NCBI GenBank assembly: GCA_021613375.1
Contig: CM038709.1
Location: 34,615,915-34,679,914, forward strand
DNA length: 64,000 bases
Direction of reading: 5' to 3'
Source of the DNA: Megaleporinus macrocephalus
Taxonomy: Eukaryota > Chordata > Actinopteri > Characiformes > Anostomidae
The notes under the pieces were generated by a model, which ran no database searches, was not told where the DNA came from, and saw only the letters and a list, made by a program, of their open reading frames with translations. A program made the translations under genes and the position numbers. Of this stretch, positions 12,501-27,500 are shown piece by piece; the first letter of the stretch is position 1, and the number at the start of each line of letters is the position of its first letter.

Positions 12501-15500
12501 GACAATGACATGCTGCACGCAAAGCTCAAGATCTGCCATACTGGTACTTATGTTTGCTTCATCAGCTGATTTGGGTTCCAAGTGTCAAATATCAGACGAG
12601 AGGACAGCCAAAAGTTTGTGGTTGTAACTTACTGCGAGTACTATGCAACACGTGAGGAACGAAAACCAAGTGGAGATTAAATAAAATTAGAGTATAGAAA
12701 CCCAGCAACACTTTATAAAAACAGGAGCCGCACCACACGTTGCTTATGTCATACCAACAACAACTGCATTCATTTATGGTCGAAAAAATAGGCTTCACCA
12801 GCACATACCAAAGACTTTTAATGGGGTTAAGGTCAGGACTCTGTATTGTGAAATGTGTGAAAATGATTTCTCATGCTTCCTATACCAACCTTTCACAACT
12901 TGAGAATATTGACATTGTCGTCCTGGAATATGAACATGCGTTGGGGAAGAAAAAAAATTGTTGGGATAACCTGGCCATTCAGTACATTCAGGTGGTCAGC
13001 TGGCTCTATTACCACATAAGCACTTGATTGATGAGGACTTAATAAGGATAAGGACTTCTTAAGCCTACTCATCAAGTGCGGTGGTCTGGTGAAACTGGAA
13101 CTCTACGGCTACAATTCCACAAAAAAAGAAAAAAGGAGCAGCAGTTCATGAAAAGAACATCTTTTAGCCACTGACTAGTATGATAGTCAATGGTATAGGA
13201 AATCTGGGAATACAAAGAAACAAGGCTGGATCTTTTGACAAGACAAATCTAAAACATAAACATAATCTCTGAACTACTTCTGAAGATGAAAGATTTAAAA
13301 AACAAGAATAAAAAAAATCAGTTCATTAAATGTTATATGCAGAGGTGGATAAGCTTCTTTCACTCAGAAAATCAACAAAATATGTAGTTTCAAACTGCCA
13401 CTGACAACAGGGGGAAGACTGATATTACCTGCACTAGTAACATGGTTCTCCCTGTTGCCCAGAACTTTTATGCTCATTTCAAAGCATCCAATACTGAGGC
13501 AGCAGTATAGTAGACACTACAGTAGTGGTGCTCCTCTCTCACAACGTTTGGACCACAAAGGGAAAAATAAAAGGTGGAACAGCTGGAGTTCTGGTACAAA
13601 TCTCTTTGAACGTCACTTTAACAGAAGAGCTTGCAGACTTTAGACGGACGTAGATGCTCTGTACTTCTGTGGTTATCAGCAGTATACAACCATGCACTGT
13701 TTGAAGTTCCTGGAAGTATATCACTTACAATCTCTCCTTGAACACCTCCTTAGTGACAAAAGGCACAAAAGCACCTCATCTTTCTAAGACTGAAGGGGGC
13801 TCATCTCACACAATCCCATCCTAAACTGCTTTTAGAAAAACATCATAGACAGCACCCTAACCTACAACATTAGTTTAGTATGGAAACGGCTTTATCTCAG
13901 ACATGAAAAACACTGCAACAGGGAGTGAAGACTGCACAGACTGTCACTTTGTCAAGGATATCCAACAAATGTTGAGTGATATTTCTTGATGGGAAAAAGA
14001 TATTATTCCAGACCCTGTCCCAACAAAATTATTATGTAAAGCTCCTCCTCATATACCATGAAAAGGTTGGAAACCAATAAAAGCAAGCACTTATATGCAT
14101 GAAGTTACTCCCCTACCTATTTACAAGTTATTACCTATAGGGTTAATGGACAAGAGAGCATTTAGGGGGCTCTTTTAGGCAATGATTAAAACGAATTTGT
14201 AAATAAAAATATAAGTGTGATCTCTAAGAGTGAAGATTGTTTTAACATCTTGGAAAGTGTGCATGACATTATCATGAAAAAGATGGCTCAATAACCATAT
14301 AACTTTACCATACTGGAGCCCATAAAGGTTGTCTGCCAAGCATAAATGCAAATCTATGCCAAAGAATTGAGGATGTTGTTCTCCTTAATACATAAAGGAA
14401 GTGGCCAATAATTTGCTAACATTTTATAATGCTCAAAAAATAGAAATATCCTTCACACAAAGTGATTTCACAAGAGAGTCTTTAGTATATCACCCAAAGA
14501 ATCATTGAAAAGCTAAACCTGGCCCATTAGTTGATTGCCCAACAACATAGTGCAAGTTCAACTTTTTGTACAGAACAGTACAGTACAGTACAGAATCAGT
14601 AGAGAAACAAATTGTCACTGTCCAAAGTCTGTAATGGCTGTGGACTTCTACAAGTTGTTGGGCACAATAATCTCCAGGGACTTGAAATGGGACTGCAACA
14701 TCAGCACCATAATCAAGAGAGCTCAGCAGAGGCTGTACTTCCTGCGTCAGCTAAAGAAAGTTCAACCTTTCCAAGGAGCTGGTGTTGCGTTTCTTTAACG
14801 CCACCATAGAATCTGTCCTCATGCTTATCAAAAATGTTTGGAATGTGAATATATGTGGTATATAAAGGCTAAAACTTAGCTCACAGTGATGGCTGCTTGC
14901 AGCTATATTTTGCCCAGTTACTGTTATTATCTTTTGTATATTTGTTCATTGTCTGTGTCCTGATAAAATATGTGAAACAAAATGATTATGAAGACAGCTA
15001 TGAATACTTTGTGTAGCAAATCCTAGAACACTATCAAAACATACCTTATTCTTTTCCTCCAAGTCTCGGCGAGTTTCAGCAAGAAGCTCTTCCAGCTCCA
15101 TCAATGAGTCTTTCAGAGTGTCCACCTGATACATAAGATTGGACTTCTCATTATCTAACTGAGCATTGGACACCATGGCCTTGCGATACTTCTCCTCCAT
15201 CTCTGCTAGGGAATCCTAAAATAGATGTGACAGTTTATTATTGTACACTTATCAGCACAGTCACATATTTATTTACAGTATTAGGTTATCTGTCAGCATA
15301 AAAATTATTTTACTACATCTTTTTAAATTGACATTCACTGTGGGCAGTCTGTGGGCAGTCGTGGCCTGAAGGATAGGGATCCGGTTTTGTGACCGGAAGG
15401 TCGCCGGTTCGATCCCCAGGATCCCCTAGGCTTGAGCAAGGCACCTAACCCCCAACTGCTCCCCGGGCGCCGTGGATAGGGGTGCCCACCGCTCCGGGCA

Positions 15501-18500
15501 CGTGTGCTCACTGCCCCCTAGTGTGTGTATATGTGGGTGTTTCACTGCACGGATGGGTTAAATGCGGAGGTCAAATTCCGCTGTGTACAAACACATGTGG
15601 CTAATTTGAGTTCTGTTCTAATTCTTATATAATCACCCAATTTTTTAAGAGAATTTTCTTCAGTTTTTTCAATTTATTAAATGAAACCTTTAAAAATTGT
15701 TGCCTAATTTTTCACTGCCTAAATTGTGCTATGTACCTTGATATCTTTAAGGCTTTGCGTATACTTGGTCTCAACATCTTGTATCTGATCCTTGAGCTCG
15801 TGGATCTCCTAAATAAACAGAATGATGAAAAAGGATGAAGGAATCGAGGAAACAAAGAAGAGACAGTAGTGAGATGACAAAAAAAACATTATTTACTCAT
15901 AATAGCATTCGCAAAATGTCTATTTAAGAGTAAAGAAAGTGAAACAAAGAAAACACTGCAAAAGACTAAAAGAACCATTAATAATCATGTAAAAAGTAAA
16001 GAAAGCAATGATCTCATAGACCTATATTTCATTCACAATAAAACATTTCATGAAAATGATTAACTTGATGGCAGCATCTAAAAAAGGGACAGGGCTATGT
16101 CTACCATTGTAGTATTCCTTCTTCTTTTCACAACTGTCTGCAAACAACTGGGAAATGTGGACACCAATTGCTGGAGTTTTGGGAGAGAACTGTTGTCCCA
16201 TTTTTGTCTGATGTAGGACACTAAATGCTCAAAAGTCCTAGGTGTTATGCGTCAGATTTTGTGTTTCATAATGCATCAAATGTTTTCTATTGGTGAAGGC
16301 CTTGAATGCAGACTGCCCAGTTTGGCACCTAAACTCTTTTCTACAAAGCCATGCTGTTGTGATGGATGCAGTATGTGGTTTAAGCAATCCCCAAGGCAAG
16401 GCATTCCCTGAAAGAGATATTGTCTGGATGGGAGCATATATTGTTCTAAATCTTCTATATACTGTTCAGCATTAATAGTGCTTTACCATGTGTGTAAGCT
16501 GCCCATTCCACAGGCACTAATGTAACCCCAAACCATCATAGATGCATGCTTTTGAACTGTATGCTGATAACAAGCCGGATGGTCACATCTCATATCTATG
16601 TTCTATTGTGATGGGTCTATACTTTTTGGGAATTGTGGTTGTAGTAAGACAATATTGTGAGGAGAACAGCTAATAATTACTGACCTGAAAATCTCGTAAT
16701 ATAAAGGATTATTTCATTTGCCTAATATTTCTGTTTAAAAGAAAACAATGTGTCGTAGTTGACACACACATGCACGCACGCACACGCGCGCACAGAGAAG
16801 TGAAAAGGTGCTCTGTAAAGTGACTAATCAATCCTTGTCTATTTTGCATTGTGATGGATGTGTCTGGGTTTGACAAATGCTGGGAGAACATTACCTGCCT
16901 GACTTCATTGTGCCAACTGTAAAGTTTGGCGAAGAAGGGCTAATGTTACTGTGTTTTTTATGGGTTGGCCTAGTCCCCTTAGTTCCATAGAAGGGAAATC
17001 TTAATGCATTTTGGAAAATTGTTCCATCTTTGTGGGAACAGTTTGGTAGGCCCTTTTCTTTCCCAGCGTGACTGTACCCCAGTGCACAAAGCAAGGTCCA
17101 TAAAAGCTTGAGTTAACTGGCCTGCACCTCAGAGCCCTGACCTAAATCCAACTGAACTCACTTGGGATGAATAAGAACGGAAATTGCAGGCCAGGCCCTC
17201 TCATCCAACATCAGCATCTGACCTCAAATGTTCTTCTGGATGAATAAGTATAAATTCCCACAGACAGACTCCCAAAAAATAGAGAAAGCCTTCCCAGTAG
17301 AATGGAAACTGTTGTAGCTGCAAAGGGGGGACCAATGTGTAATGTGTAGGTGCCCCAATACTTTTCTCTATATAGTGGATATCATGATGATGTAAACTGT
17401 TGGGTTTCAGCACTTCATTTGTAAAGAGTCCTGAGCAAACACAGAGCTGCAGTTTGACTAAGACTTTATTCTAATAATAATTTATAATATTTTCGGGGTA
17501 TACATAATTTAACATTACATTTTACAAACCATACAACACGTGACATTATGTATTAGTATATATAATACAAAATAAATGATAATGATAATGTACAATTACC
17601 TAAGAACAAATGTCACTTATTTTTGTTTTATTATTAAAAAATCATTTTTAATCTGGTCTCAGTCTTAACACAGACTCGATGCGTCCTGCTCTCGGTCTTG
17701 ACTTGGAGCTACATGTCTTGACAACAGTACTACTAGTAGACTGCCAAAACTATCATCATCAGAGAAACTTTTATCTTCAGATGGAAAGTAGAAACTAAAC
17801 TCAGCTAGCAGCTAGAAGCAGCTAGTGTTCTCGGAACAATGGTGACCCCAGAGCCCAGACCGCAGTGTCATTCAATATTTGCAGATTACTTGACTTGTGA
17901 GAAGCTGAAAATGAAAACAATTCTAAGCATGAACTTTGGAGCTTAGGAAACATTCCATAAGCAACTTTTCTAAAAAGTTATGTAATTGAGAAAGTTATGT
18001 AATTATCTGTTGTGTTTTCTCATACTGAAAAATTAACAACATGTAGTTATATGCTATAGAAATAAATATATAAATTCCCATCTGTGACTTTAAAATAGAT
18101 TATAGGAGCTATATTAAGCTTGTGTATATACACACATGCACACAACAGATAAATTAAACACATTAAACCAAATTATCATCACCTGAAGCTTAATCTTACC
18201 AGGATGAGCTGCTGTTCATCCCTGGAACTACAGGCCCTCACCTCATCTCATTTAAGAACTCCTTGATTGTTTTGTCTGAAGATGCAAGAAGCCCTGGTGT
18301 AATTCTGGATGACCAGTAATGGTTTGATTACTGCACCTCAATCCTGGCTGGTCTTCTTCTATGAACCATAAGACTGTTGCAACTGATGCAGAATGCGGCA
18401 AGCTTGTCTTCAACCATCCTAAGTTCACTCATTTCAGTTCCCTTCTGTACTCTCTTCACTGGCTTTCTGTAGCTGATTGCATTGAATTTACTCTGATGCT

Positions 18501-21500
18501 ACCAGCCCCTCCCTATCTTAAGGCAATGGTCAAGAGTCGATCAGTACCTCGGGCCCTTCAAGCTTTAAGTATAGCTCGGCTGTACACTCTTCTCCTTCCT
18601 TGCACCCAGATGGTGGAATAACCTTCTACTGGCTCTCCGAACATCACACGCTCTCAGAAGGCTTTCTTTAGTCTTCAAATGCAGACTAAAGACCATTCCT
18701 TTGTGAACCACTTAAGAGCACTAATCTAAAGTATTTATTAAAATAAATCAAATTACGCACTTATTCTACGCTTAACTCTTTATCTTCTAAGTATGAGCAC
18801 TGGCTGCATTTACGCTGCATTTAAGCCTATATTTTTCCCCCTTCTCTCTAAGTATAAGCACTAGCCCTTGTTTTAAGCTAAGTTTGAGCATAAGGATAGT
18901 TTGGACTTTCTCTGACTGAACATAAATTCGTTCTGGGTAAGAGTGTCTGCTAAATGCCGTAAATATAAATGTAACTTACCCAAGGATTAAGATAGATATA
19001 TGATGTTATAAAACTAAAGGCTAAAACTTAATACCTTAAGATTTTAAACAGTATTAGTATAAAAATTTTATGATTAAACCTAAGAAGCTGCAAATAGAGG
19101 CAGATACAGCAGAATGTGTACCTTAATTTCCTGTAAAGACAACTCTGCATTCATGGTGACAGATGAATCTCCACTTCCTCTACATGAAGAAGTTTCACCA
19201 AGTGAGGCAAGAGTGGCAGTAGATAATGTTGATGCTCGGGAGGAAACCTATAAAGATAATCAATAATTAATTGATGTTTATTAAAAATCTTGATATAACA
19301 AAGTGTTTAATAATGACCACATACAGGGAACACATTTGCTAACCTTTTCCAAAATGTCTTTGTCTAACCTGTTATCCAACTGTAGACATACAGAAAAAAT
19401 TAAAAAGAGTTAAAATATTAAATAGTGGTGTATATTTGAGTTCATCATGTCATGCCACTTAAAGACAAACACTTAGGGATGCACATGCTTTATACTGGTT
19501 AAAGGATGTCGCAAAGGTTTTCAGGACTAAATCCCCATCTGGACTAAGAGATTTGGAATAAGACATATTTAGTACACTCAAAGATAAGCAATGTTGTCAG
19601 GTAAACAGGTTATTATCTTTGATTGCAATATTTGTAAAGACATTATTCCTTTAGAGACTAGTGTCACATTTACATGTCAGTGGCAAATTAATATTAAAAC
19701 ATATTGGTAAATCTTATTAAGAAATAAAATGAACAAAAATGAATCTTACATCACATCTGTCAGGAAAGAAAAAAATGTATCTAAAATTTGTAACTTTTCT
19801 CTCAGTTTTTTTAAAAGCAAGCAAGGAAACACAGTAATACAAGCATGAAAGCACCATCATCTACCTACACATCTCCCGTTTTAATTTAAGAGACCTTCAG
19901 CATGTGGCAAGAATATGCTAAACCGAAACCCCTGATAGACCCATTATATTATGTGACTGAAACCATTCTTTGTATGCTGCTCAAGCATGCTGTCACACCT
20001 CGAGCAGCCTCCCACCAACCTTTGGAACGTCTGGAATAGTCAAATGATCCAGGTCTAGGGGAAGGCCTGTATCCTTCATGAAACTGCCCACCGCACTACT
20101 GCAGTTATCCAAGAAACCACCAGGAGGCACCAAATGACCTCAATGTGAGTAGAAAGAATTCAGAACTAACTCCTATCTGATCCTGAATCTAACTATCTCT
20201 GGTTATTCTGTAATTTTATTTTAAAAAGGAGAGAGCGAGAGACTATTTGAAAAAGGCTTAAACTGCAAAAAGTGAATATTCATATTTCATCATTTCTAAA
20301 GTTCACAGAATGCCAATAACTTCCACTAACTTTACAGCAATAAGGAACAATGGGGTAACAGTACTATCCAGGTGTACAGGCATTCTTAATTACAATAATT
20401 TGAAGGTGGTTAAAATTAGCCATTAAAACATTTTTTTTAAGACCCAGACGAGTTGACTCCACTATCTGCATAAAGTGTACGCCGCTCACCACTGGGCTGG
20501 AACATTTGGAGCTCACTCTGGAGGAATTTCTGGAGCTTGTGCCCAAAATCCCACTGTATTCAGATGGCTAGGGAGGTGTCATAAACGCATATCAGGAAAA
20601 TAAGGGAGAGAAAGAGTGAACAATAGGGCAGAAAAAGTGATAAAAGTAAAAACTGAGATTTAAACTTTTCCTTTACCTTATGCTAGTAGATAATCTCATT
20701 TCCTTAGAAATGTGTTGAAAAATTAATGTATGTACATAATGTACAGTCATGGCCAAAAGTATTGAGAATGGCACAAATTTAGTTTTTCACAAAGTTTGGT
20801 GCCTCAGTTCTTATGGTGGCAATTTGTATCAACTCAAATTGTGAAGAGTGATCACATTGATTGCAATCAATTGCAAAGTCATTCTCTGCCATGAAAAATT
20901 ATCTGCATTTTAGACATACAAAATGACCTTTTAACATCATTTCAGTGATGATCTCGTTAGCTCAGGAGAAAAGGTTAATGAGGACAAGACTGCTGATATC
21001 ACTCTTTCATGCTGATTAGAAGAGCTGACTGGATGCTTTAAAAGGGTAGTGGTGCTTTAATGTTTTCTTCTGTTAACCATGGTTACCTCCAAGGAAACAT
21101 GTGCAGTCATTATTGCATTGCATCAAAAGGGTTTCACAGGCAAGGACATTGCTGTTTGTAAGATAGCACCCCAATTAACCATTTATCATCAAGAGCTTCA
21201 GGGGAGAGTGGTTTCACTGCAGTGAAGAAGGCTTCAGGGCACCCAAGAAGGTCAAGCAAGCATCAGGATCATCTCCTGGATAGGATGCAGCTATGAGATC
21301 GGGTCACTGCCAGTGCTGAGCTTGCTCAGGAATGGCACAGGGCAGGTGTGAGCGCATCTGAACGTACTGTGAGACAAAGGCTTTTGGAGGATGGTGTCAA
21401 GAAGGGCAGCAAAGAAGCCACTTCTCTCCAAAACAAACATCAAGGACAGACTGACATTCTGCAGGAGGTATAGGGATTGGACTGCAGAGGACTGGGGTAA

Positions 21501-24500
21501 AGTTACTTTCTCTGATGAAGCCCCCTTCAGACTGTTTGGGGCATCTGGAAGAATAACTGTCCAGAGAAGAAAAGGTGAACCATTCTGAGACCATTCCTGT
21601 GTGGGGTTGCTTCTCATCCAGGGGAGTGTGTTTGCTTAAAATTTTACCCAAAAACACTGCCATGAATAAGGAATGGTATCCAAACATCCTCTGAGAGCAA
21701 CTTCTCCCAACGATCCAGGAGCAATTTGGAGATGAAATGGTTTTTCCAGCACGACTCAGAACCATGTCACAAGGCAAAAGTAATATCCAAGTGGCTCTGT
21801 AAACAAAATATTGAAATTTTGGCCAAAACACGCATATAGAATACTTATAAATGTACTTCATTATACCATATAAACATCTGACAAAAGGCTCTAAAAATAC
21901 TGAGGCAGCAAACTTTGTCAAAACCAAAATCTTTTAGCCATGATTGTTACTTAATGGCCATTTTGATTAAAAATTAGATACATAAGGGATGGTCTCTGAC
22001 ATTTGCACAGTACTGTACATTTACAAAATATAAAAAAAGATTTAGTCAAAGTTTTTGCAAATCAATCCTACAGTGGTCAGTGACTTTAACAAGGTTTAGA
22101 TAAACCAATTTCAGAATGCTTGTGCAACTCTTTAGGCATGCAATGTTTCTTACAGCATGGGAACTGGAGTGCCAAGAGCTACTGTTGAAACTTTCATCTA
22201 AGGAGTCCTGATTAGAATGAGAGAGATAAGAGCATAAAAAACACAGACAAATGCCCCACTCTACACACACACACACCCCTTGGTTGAGATCTGACCACAC
22301 CGTCTAGGCAGCATGCACAGCTCACTGTACATCCTCCTCATAACACAACATCTTTCAGTACCTTGTTGAGTAGAAATGTGCCTACAATGGAATGTGGTCT
22401 TACCAAATACATTATCAATATCAGTGACCTGAAAAGTTTTTCCAATCAGGCCAGTAATAATTTCCCCACTTATCTGCATCCAGCCACCTATAAGTTTATG
22501 TTATTACTGTACAAAAATGTCTATTCCAACTTCTATCTCAGATCTGCAGATACTGACCTTGTGCAAACACCTTTCATAAAATACAGAAAGCGTGGAGAAA
22601 CTAGTTATTTTGTTCTAAACTGTGACTAAACTTTTAGACAGTCAAGATCAGTGCACATTAAAAAACGTATCCCTGTAATTTGCTGTTTACATGTAAAATA
22701 TCTTCTTGGTCCTTACAAATTTTATCTGTGTCTTTGCATAGTTTATTTAATTACCGATGACAACGGATTGACATGAAATTTTCTTTATAAATGAAGATTA
22801 AATATTCTGGTCACAGCAAACATTAATAACTATGGTTTAACAGTTTCTGTCCTTCTGTTAATATTTTAATAATAACGTTAACAATTCACAAAATTGATAA
22901 AAATTTTATCAAAGTGATTCTTTTAAAGTGATCATCACCCATCATAAGTCAGTTTAGGGCTTTAAGAAGATACAGTATGCTTAAAAGTTGCTTGGTTATG
23001 ACTCCACTGTGGAGACACTGTGAACATAGATAGTTAGGCAGGGAACTAGGGGCAATAAACATAACCAAATGTACACCCTGTGTTCACTGAGAGATAACTA
23101 CATGCAAACACATGCCATTAAAGGAAAATAATAATTGCGATGAAACACTAAAGTAAGTTAAAAAAAAAAGGTTAAATTTAAGGTTAAAAAGGACACACCT
23201 GATACCCACTGCAGAGAGAGGCTTGCTGTCTAGAGGTTGTTTTACTACAGTACCAATCAGAGTTTTGGTAGGCACTCTAAGATATGATAAACAAATGAAT
23301 AAAACAATAGAGCATGAGCATGGATGAGTACGAATATAGTAAATGCACAGTGAGAATTTGAATAACACTGGTGTTTTGTCTCTTAGCTTCAGCGCACTGA
23401 ATTTCACATGAAACAAAACTATGTAGTGAAAGTCCAAAGCACTAATAATATCAACAAGGAAAAACACAGCCAAGGAAGATACCCAGTGTTACTTTGTGTG
23501 ACTAACATTCTCAAAAAGCTAACATTTTAGTCTGAAGTCTGTTTAATTTAAAATCTAATATGTGTACAGAAATAAAATGCTGAATTCAGTGTTTGTGTGT
23601 GTGTGTGTGTGTACTATGTTTTTTTAAACAGTCCTTGTCATTTTGTAGTCATTCCTGAGTTGACAGCATCTCACAAACAATAAAACACTTATAAAAACTC
23701 TTATACATTCCAACGTTTGCATTTATGGAAGGCGTCCTACGTTTTTTTCGTGTTAGAGGTCACTGAGCAGTATTAAAGACCAGGTTTCACCTAGATCTTT
23801 ACAATTACAAACACAACTGCAACACACAAATCACAGTCTTGTTGTTAAAAGAAATAAAACACACTCCACATATATAAAGTGAATCCGCACTTGAAGAGCA
23901 AATTAGGTGATGGGTAAAGCTCCTCAAAATCAAGTGTTAAAGTGTAAAATAAAACAGCACAAGGAAACTCATCAGTTTCTACCAACCCAGGTCAACTGCC
24001 AAAATTAAATAATTTCTCAGTCCTCAGATTTGGAGAGTTATTGATGCCCTTATTTTATTTAGCTTGAATTACTGCAATAAACTTTACCTTGGTGCCAATA
24101 AATGTGGCTCTTTTACATGTTAGTGCAAAATGTAGCTGCAAGAAGAAAACAAAGCATATACCTCCAGTTTTAACCTCTCTCTACTGGCTCCTTGTTAATT
24201 ACTATAATAAACAATTAGGTTTGTTAACAGTAGGCTTCACGGCAACATAATCTAAATTATGACTATCCATGATAAATGGGAGCATGCTAAAATCAAGCAT
24301 ATGTGTCCTGTATATAACAACCTTGAACAGTACCCATACGTGAAACTTTTTTATACTATAAAAAAAATACTTTTATTTATTTTTTTTATTTTTTTTGGGT
24401 TCTTATCTATTGGTGAATGGAGGAACAGCAAAGTAAGAATTTCCTTGTACAGTGTAACTGTCTGTTTTGCTGTGCATATGACAACAAAACTCTTGAATCT

Positions 24501-27500
24501 GGAATCTAAACACAGTTGCAGTCTAACAGTGTGTGCTACAGACAAGTGGTTTTAAAAGGATCAAAAAGAGAACTAACAAAAAAGTCTTGAACAATTAAAA
24601 AAAAACTACATGCAGGCAGCATAGCTTTAACACCAAACACCTCCCAGCACATAGTCAGTGCTGCTACTAACCCGACTAGACTTTGTGTTGTAATCATCAT
24701 CATCATCATCATCATCATCATAGTCATTGCTCTGTGGGAAGGAGTACAAGAAGATGCACAATATTAATGTGTTTCCTCCACCATTACTAACTTAAACATA
24801 TTAAACACAGTTTCCTCAATGTTGTCAACATACAGTTTTAGAAGACTGTTTTTTCTTCATCTTCTTCTTCAAATTCATGTATAATGATGATGTTTGGCAG
24901 AGCTATATGGGACGGAGTGGGGAATAGAAAATATTATTAAACTGATGCAAATCATTACAATTTCCATGCTTTTCAAACATCTCTGGCAGTTTATCATTAT
25001 TCTGATGCATCAGACCCAGCTTTTCATTTCTAGGTTTAGGGATTAATTTGTTAACTCTCATGTGCTCATGTGTCCTAAACCTTTGTGTGTGTTACAATTT
25101 GTGGAAGCTTGATAACACCCACTTAAATATGTCCAAGCTATTAAACAAACATGGTCTTCACATAATTATGTCTTTCAAATGTGGAAAGTAGCATGCACTA
25201 TTAAGGAATAAAAGAATATTAAAGAATATTTTCCCCCCAAGAGTGAACAACAAAGGATGGGACATTTATCAACTGCAATTACTAATTCTGAAAGTAATGT
25301 CATGGACAGCTGTTTCATGTTTATCAGTAAAAAAAAAAAAAATAATAATTCAATTGTGCTAAGTATAAAACGTTTTTCTTATAATGTCTCAACTAAAGGC
25401 TCATACATGGTAATTCACTGATTAAACAGACAGACAGATAGACCTGACATGAACCTCTATGTGCTGGAACGGACTTAAGCTTACAATAATCTTCTAAATT
25501 AGAAATAATATATATCAGGTAGATTTTTTGTGTCATTTTTATTAAAAATATTCACATAAAGCATAATTCACATAATTTTTTTGTGATTAGAAATTCTCTT
25601 TTCATCAATGCATAATTAATGTGCAACCACACAGATATTCCTCAGTAACTCGGTATAGTAAAACATTTCGCACATTTCGTTTGGTATCAGTGTCTGTTTG
25701 GCATCACCCATAACATTCAGAGATTCACTACTGTTGAATTCATCTCAACACATGATGAGAAAAAGCATGTCAATTAATTTGTAAGTCACAATTTCACAAT
25801 TTGTTGTTTTTAATTAGCCTGTAAAACATGCTATGTAGTTCATTTTGCCTCATTACAGTAGACATACCTTAGAAGGACTAAGTAATGAATTCAGTGAAGT
25901 GAAATCTACCAAGTTGTAAGTTATTAGTTCCCAAACATAATAGTTCAGAGCAGATAAGCATGGTTTGCAGTTGTTCATAAGCTTGTTCATAAATCTGTAC
26001 TAAACAGCAATAAGTAAAAAAATAACAATGGCTTTGATTAACAAGTAGTTCAACATAATTAACACACTGCTCCACAAAGAAAGCCAAATTAAATTAAATT
26101 GTCAAATCTTGCAAAAATCTAGATTAATCAAAATACCTACAGACACATCTGAGGAAGGTCAGAATGTTAAATCAATCAAGTCACTGGATAATTAAGCATG
26201 TTGTGTAACTGATATTGATAATGTTATCTGAATAACACTAATAAAAGCAGATGATCGTCCAAAGAGGGAGATGATGAAGCATTTACTGTACTTAAGAAAA
26301 GCAGAACAATTAGGTGCACTGGGCTACTATGTTAAAATATTTGCATTTTACTACACCTGCACCCATCTACAAATAAATCATGCAGTTTTTGTATTGCGTA
26401 TTTAGATAGATCAAGTCTCAGTCTTTTAATAATGTGTGCATCAACATAATCACTGACATCAACATATTAATAATAATGTATAATAATAATTCTGTTTGTA
26501 CTAAGTATAAACATTTTTCTTATGATGTCTCAACTAACGGATCATACATGCTCATTCCCTGATTAAACAGACAGACAGATAGACCTGACATGAACCTCTA
26601 TGTGCTGGAAAGGACATGTCCGCATCGGCCTACAATTCCCACATGGGTGCATTCCTAGAAATAATAGCGCTTCTTAATTTTATTATTTTTTCTCCATGTG
26701 TCCCCACTACATCTATATTCAACAGCACAGAGAAACAACACAGTCAATACCACGCAATTATATGGTAATCAGTATTAACACACTGCTCAGTAACCACATG
26801 ATGTTGTGCGATCACTGTTAGTTAACACAAAGTGCCTGTGTGGGTGAAGACAACAGGAAAAAAAAACGCTACAGCAGTTAGAAACTTGAATAAAATAAAC
26901 TCTATACTGATACATGAAGCTACATATATGACAACACATTAACTGTGTACTTTGTTCCAGTAGAAAATGTCACCCCTTTTTGAAAAATACAAAAATAGGA
27001 GGACACAAAGTAGATGTGATTACTGTTCTGTCTCTTTAACTTTACTTTGAGCAAAATGAATATGCACCATTGTTTGCTTGTTGATAACCTATCACCAATT
27101 ATTATATTTTCCATTCCATATTTCCTAAATAGGTCAAATATCATGACATCTTTTTCTGTGCCAGTTCCTCATGCAGCTGACCTTGAAATTAGTTAAAGAG
27201 AGTAAAAACAACTTGCTAGTATGACTTTTTACTTCTCATATTTCAAACTCCTGTATGTCCAATGCAGAACTAACCAAAAGGGCACTGAAGAGGACTTGAC
27301 TTCAATGTATTTCTGTTTAATACCATTTTAATAAATGCTCTAGGAAAATTACTTTTTAACAGCAAAAAAGAAATAATTCTTGAGTTTGGAACATAATATT
27401 ACCTACATTTATTTGAAAAGCTGTTTGAAGTTAAATTAGTTCTACCTAGATCTCCATCTGTTCAGTCCAACTGATTACTGTCTTTGAAGCATAAAATGCA

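Larger units (their letters stand above)
11640..12540 (-). mobile_element. L2-type LINE ORF1 remnant with SGNH-esterase domain
   Basis: The minus-strand sequence parallels the plus-strand ORF1 at 30784-31670: GCCTCAGGGAGAGTTAG occurs in both, then a VGDSIL-like block, ASHRYSKI (against AKNRYSRI), [20 protein letters not shown] (against [20 protein letters not shown]). Frames are broken. Two perfect palindromes (11766-11919 and 12306-12360) lie within it and are not in the other copy. It lies in the sense orientation of lrrfip1. Confidence 0.7.

Noticed and set aside
15045..15200. Reading exon 13 onward into [13 protein letters not shown]
   Set aside because: This is readthrough into the intron after the GTATGT donor, not coding sequence.
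21291..21927. Long open frames on the minus strand across the Tc1 element
   Set aside because: They are antisense shadows of the plus-strand Tc1 transposase.
23084..23473. 129-codon minus-strand open frame with hydrophobic runs
   Set aside because: AT-rich chance frame; no splice logic or motif links it to lrrfip1 or to a known family.
25878..26040. Minus-strand frame reading [15 protein letters not shown], near AG sites
   Set aside because: It faintly resembles IYQVQK, but no donor matches the required phase and the frame ends in a stop without a clear exon border.
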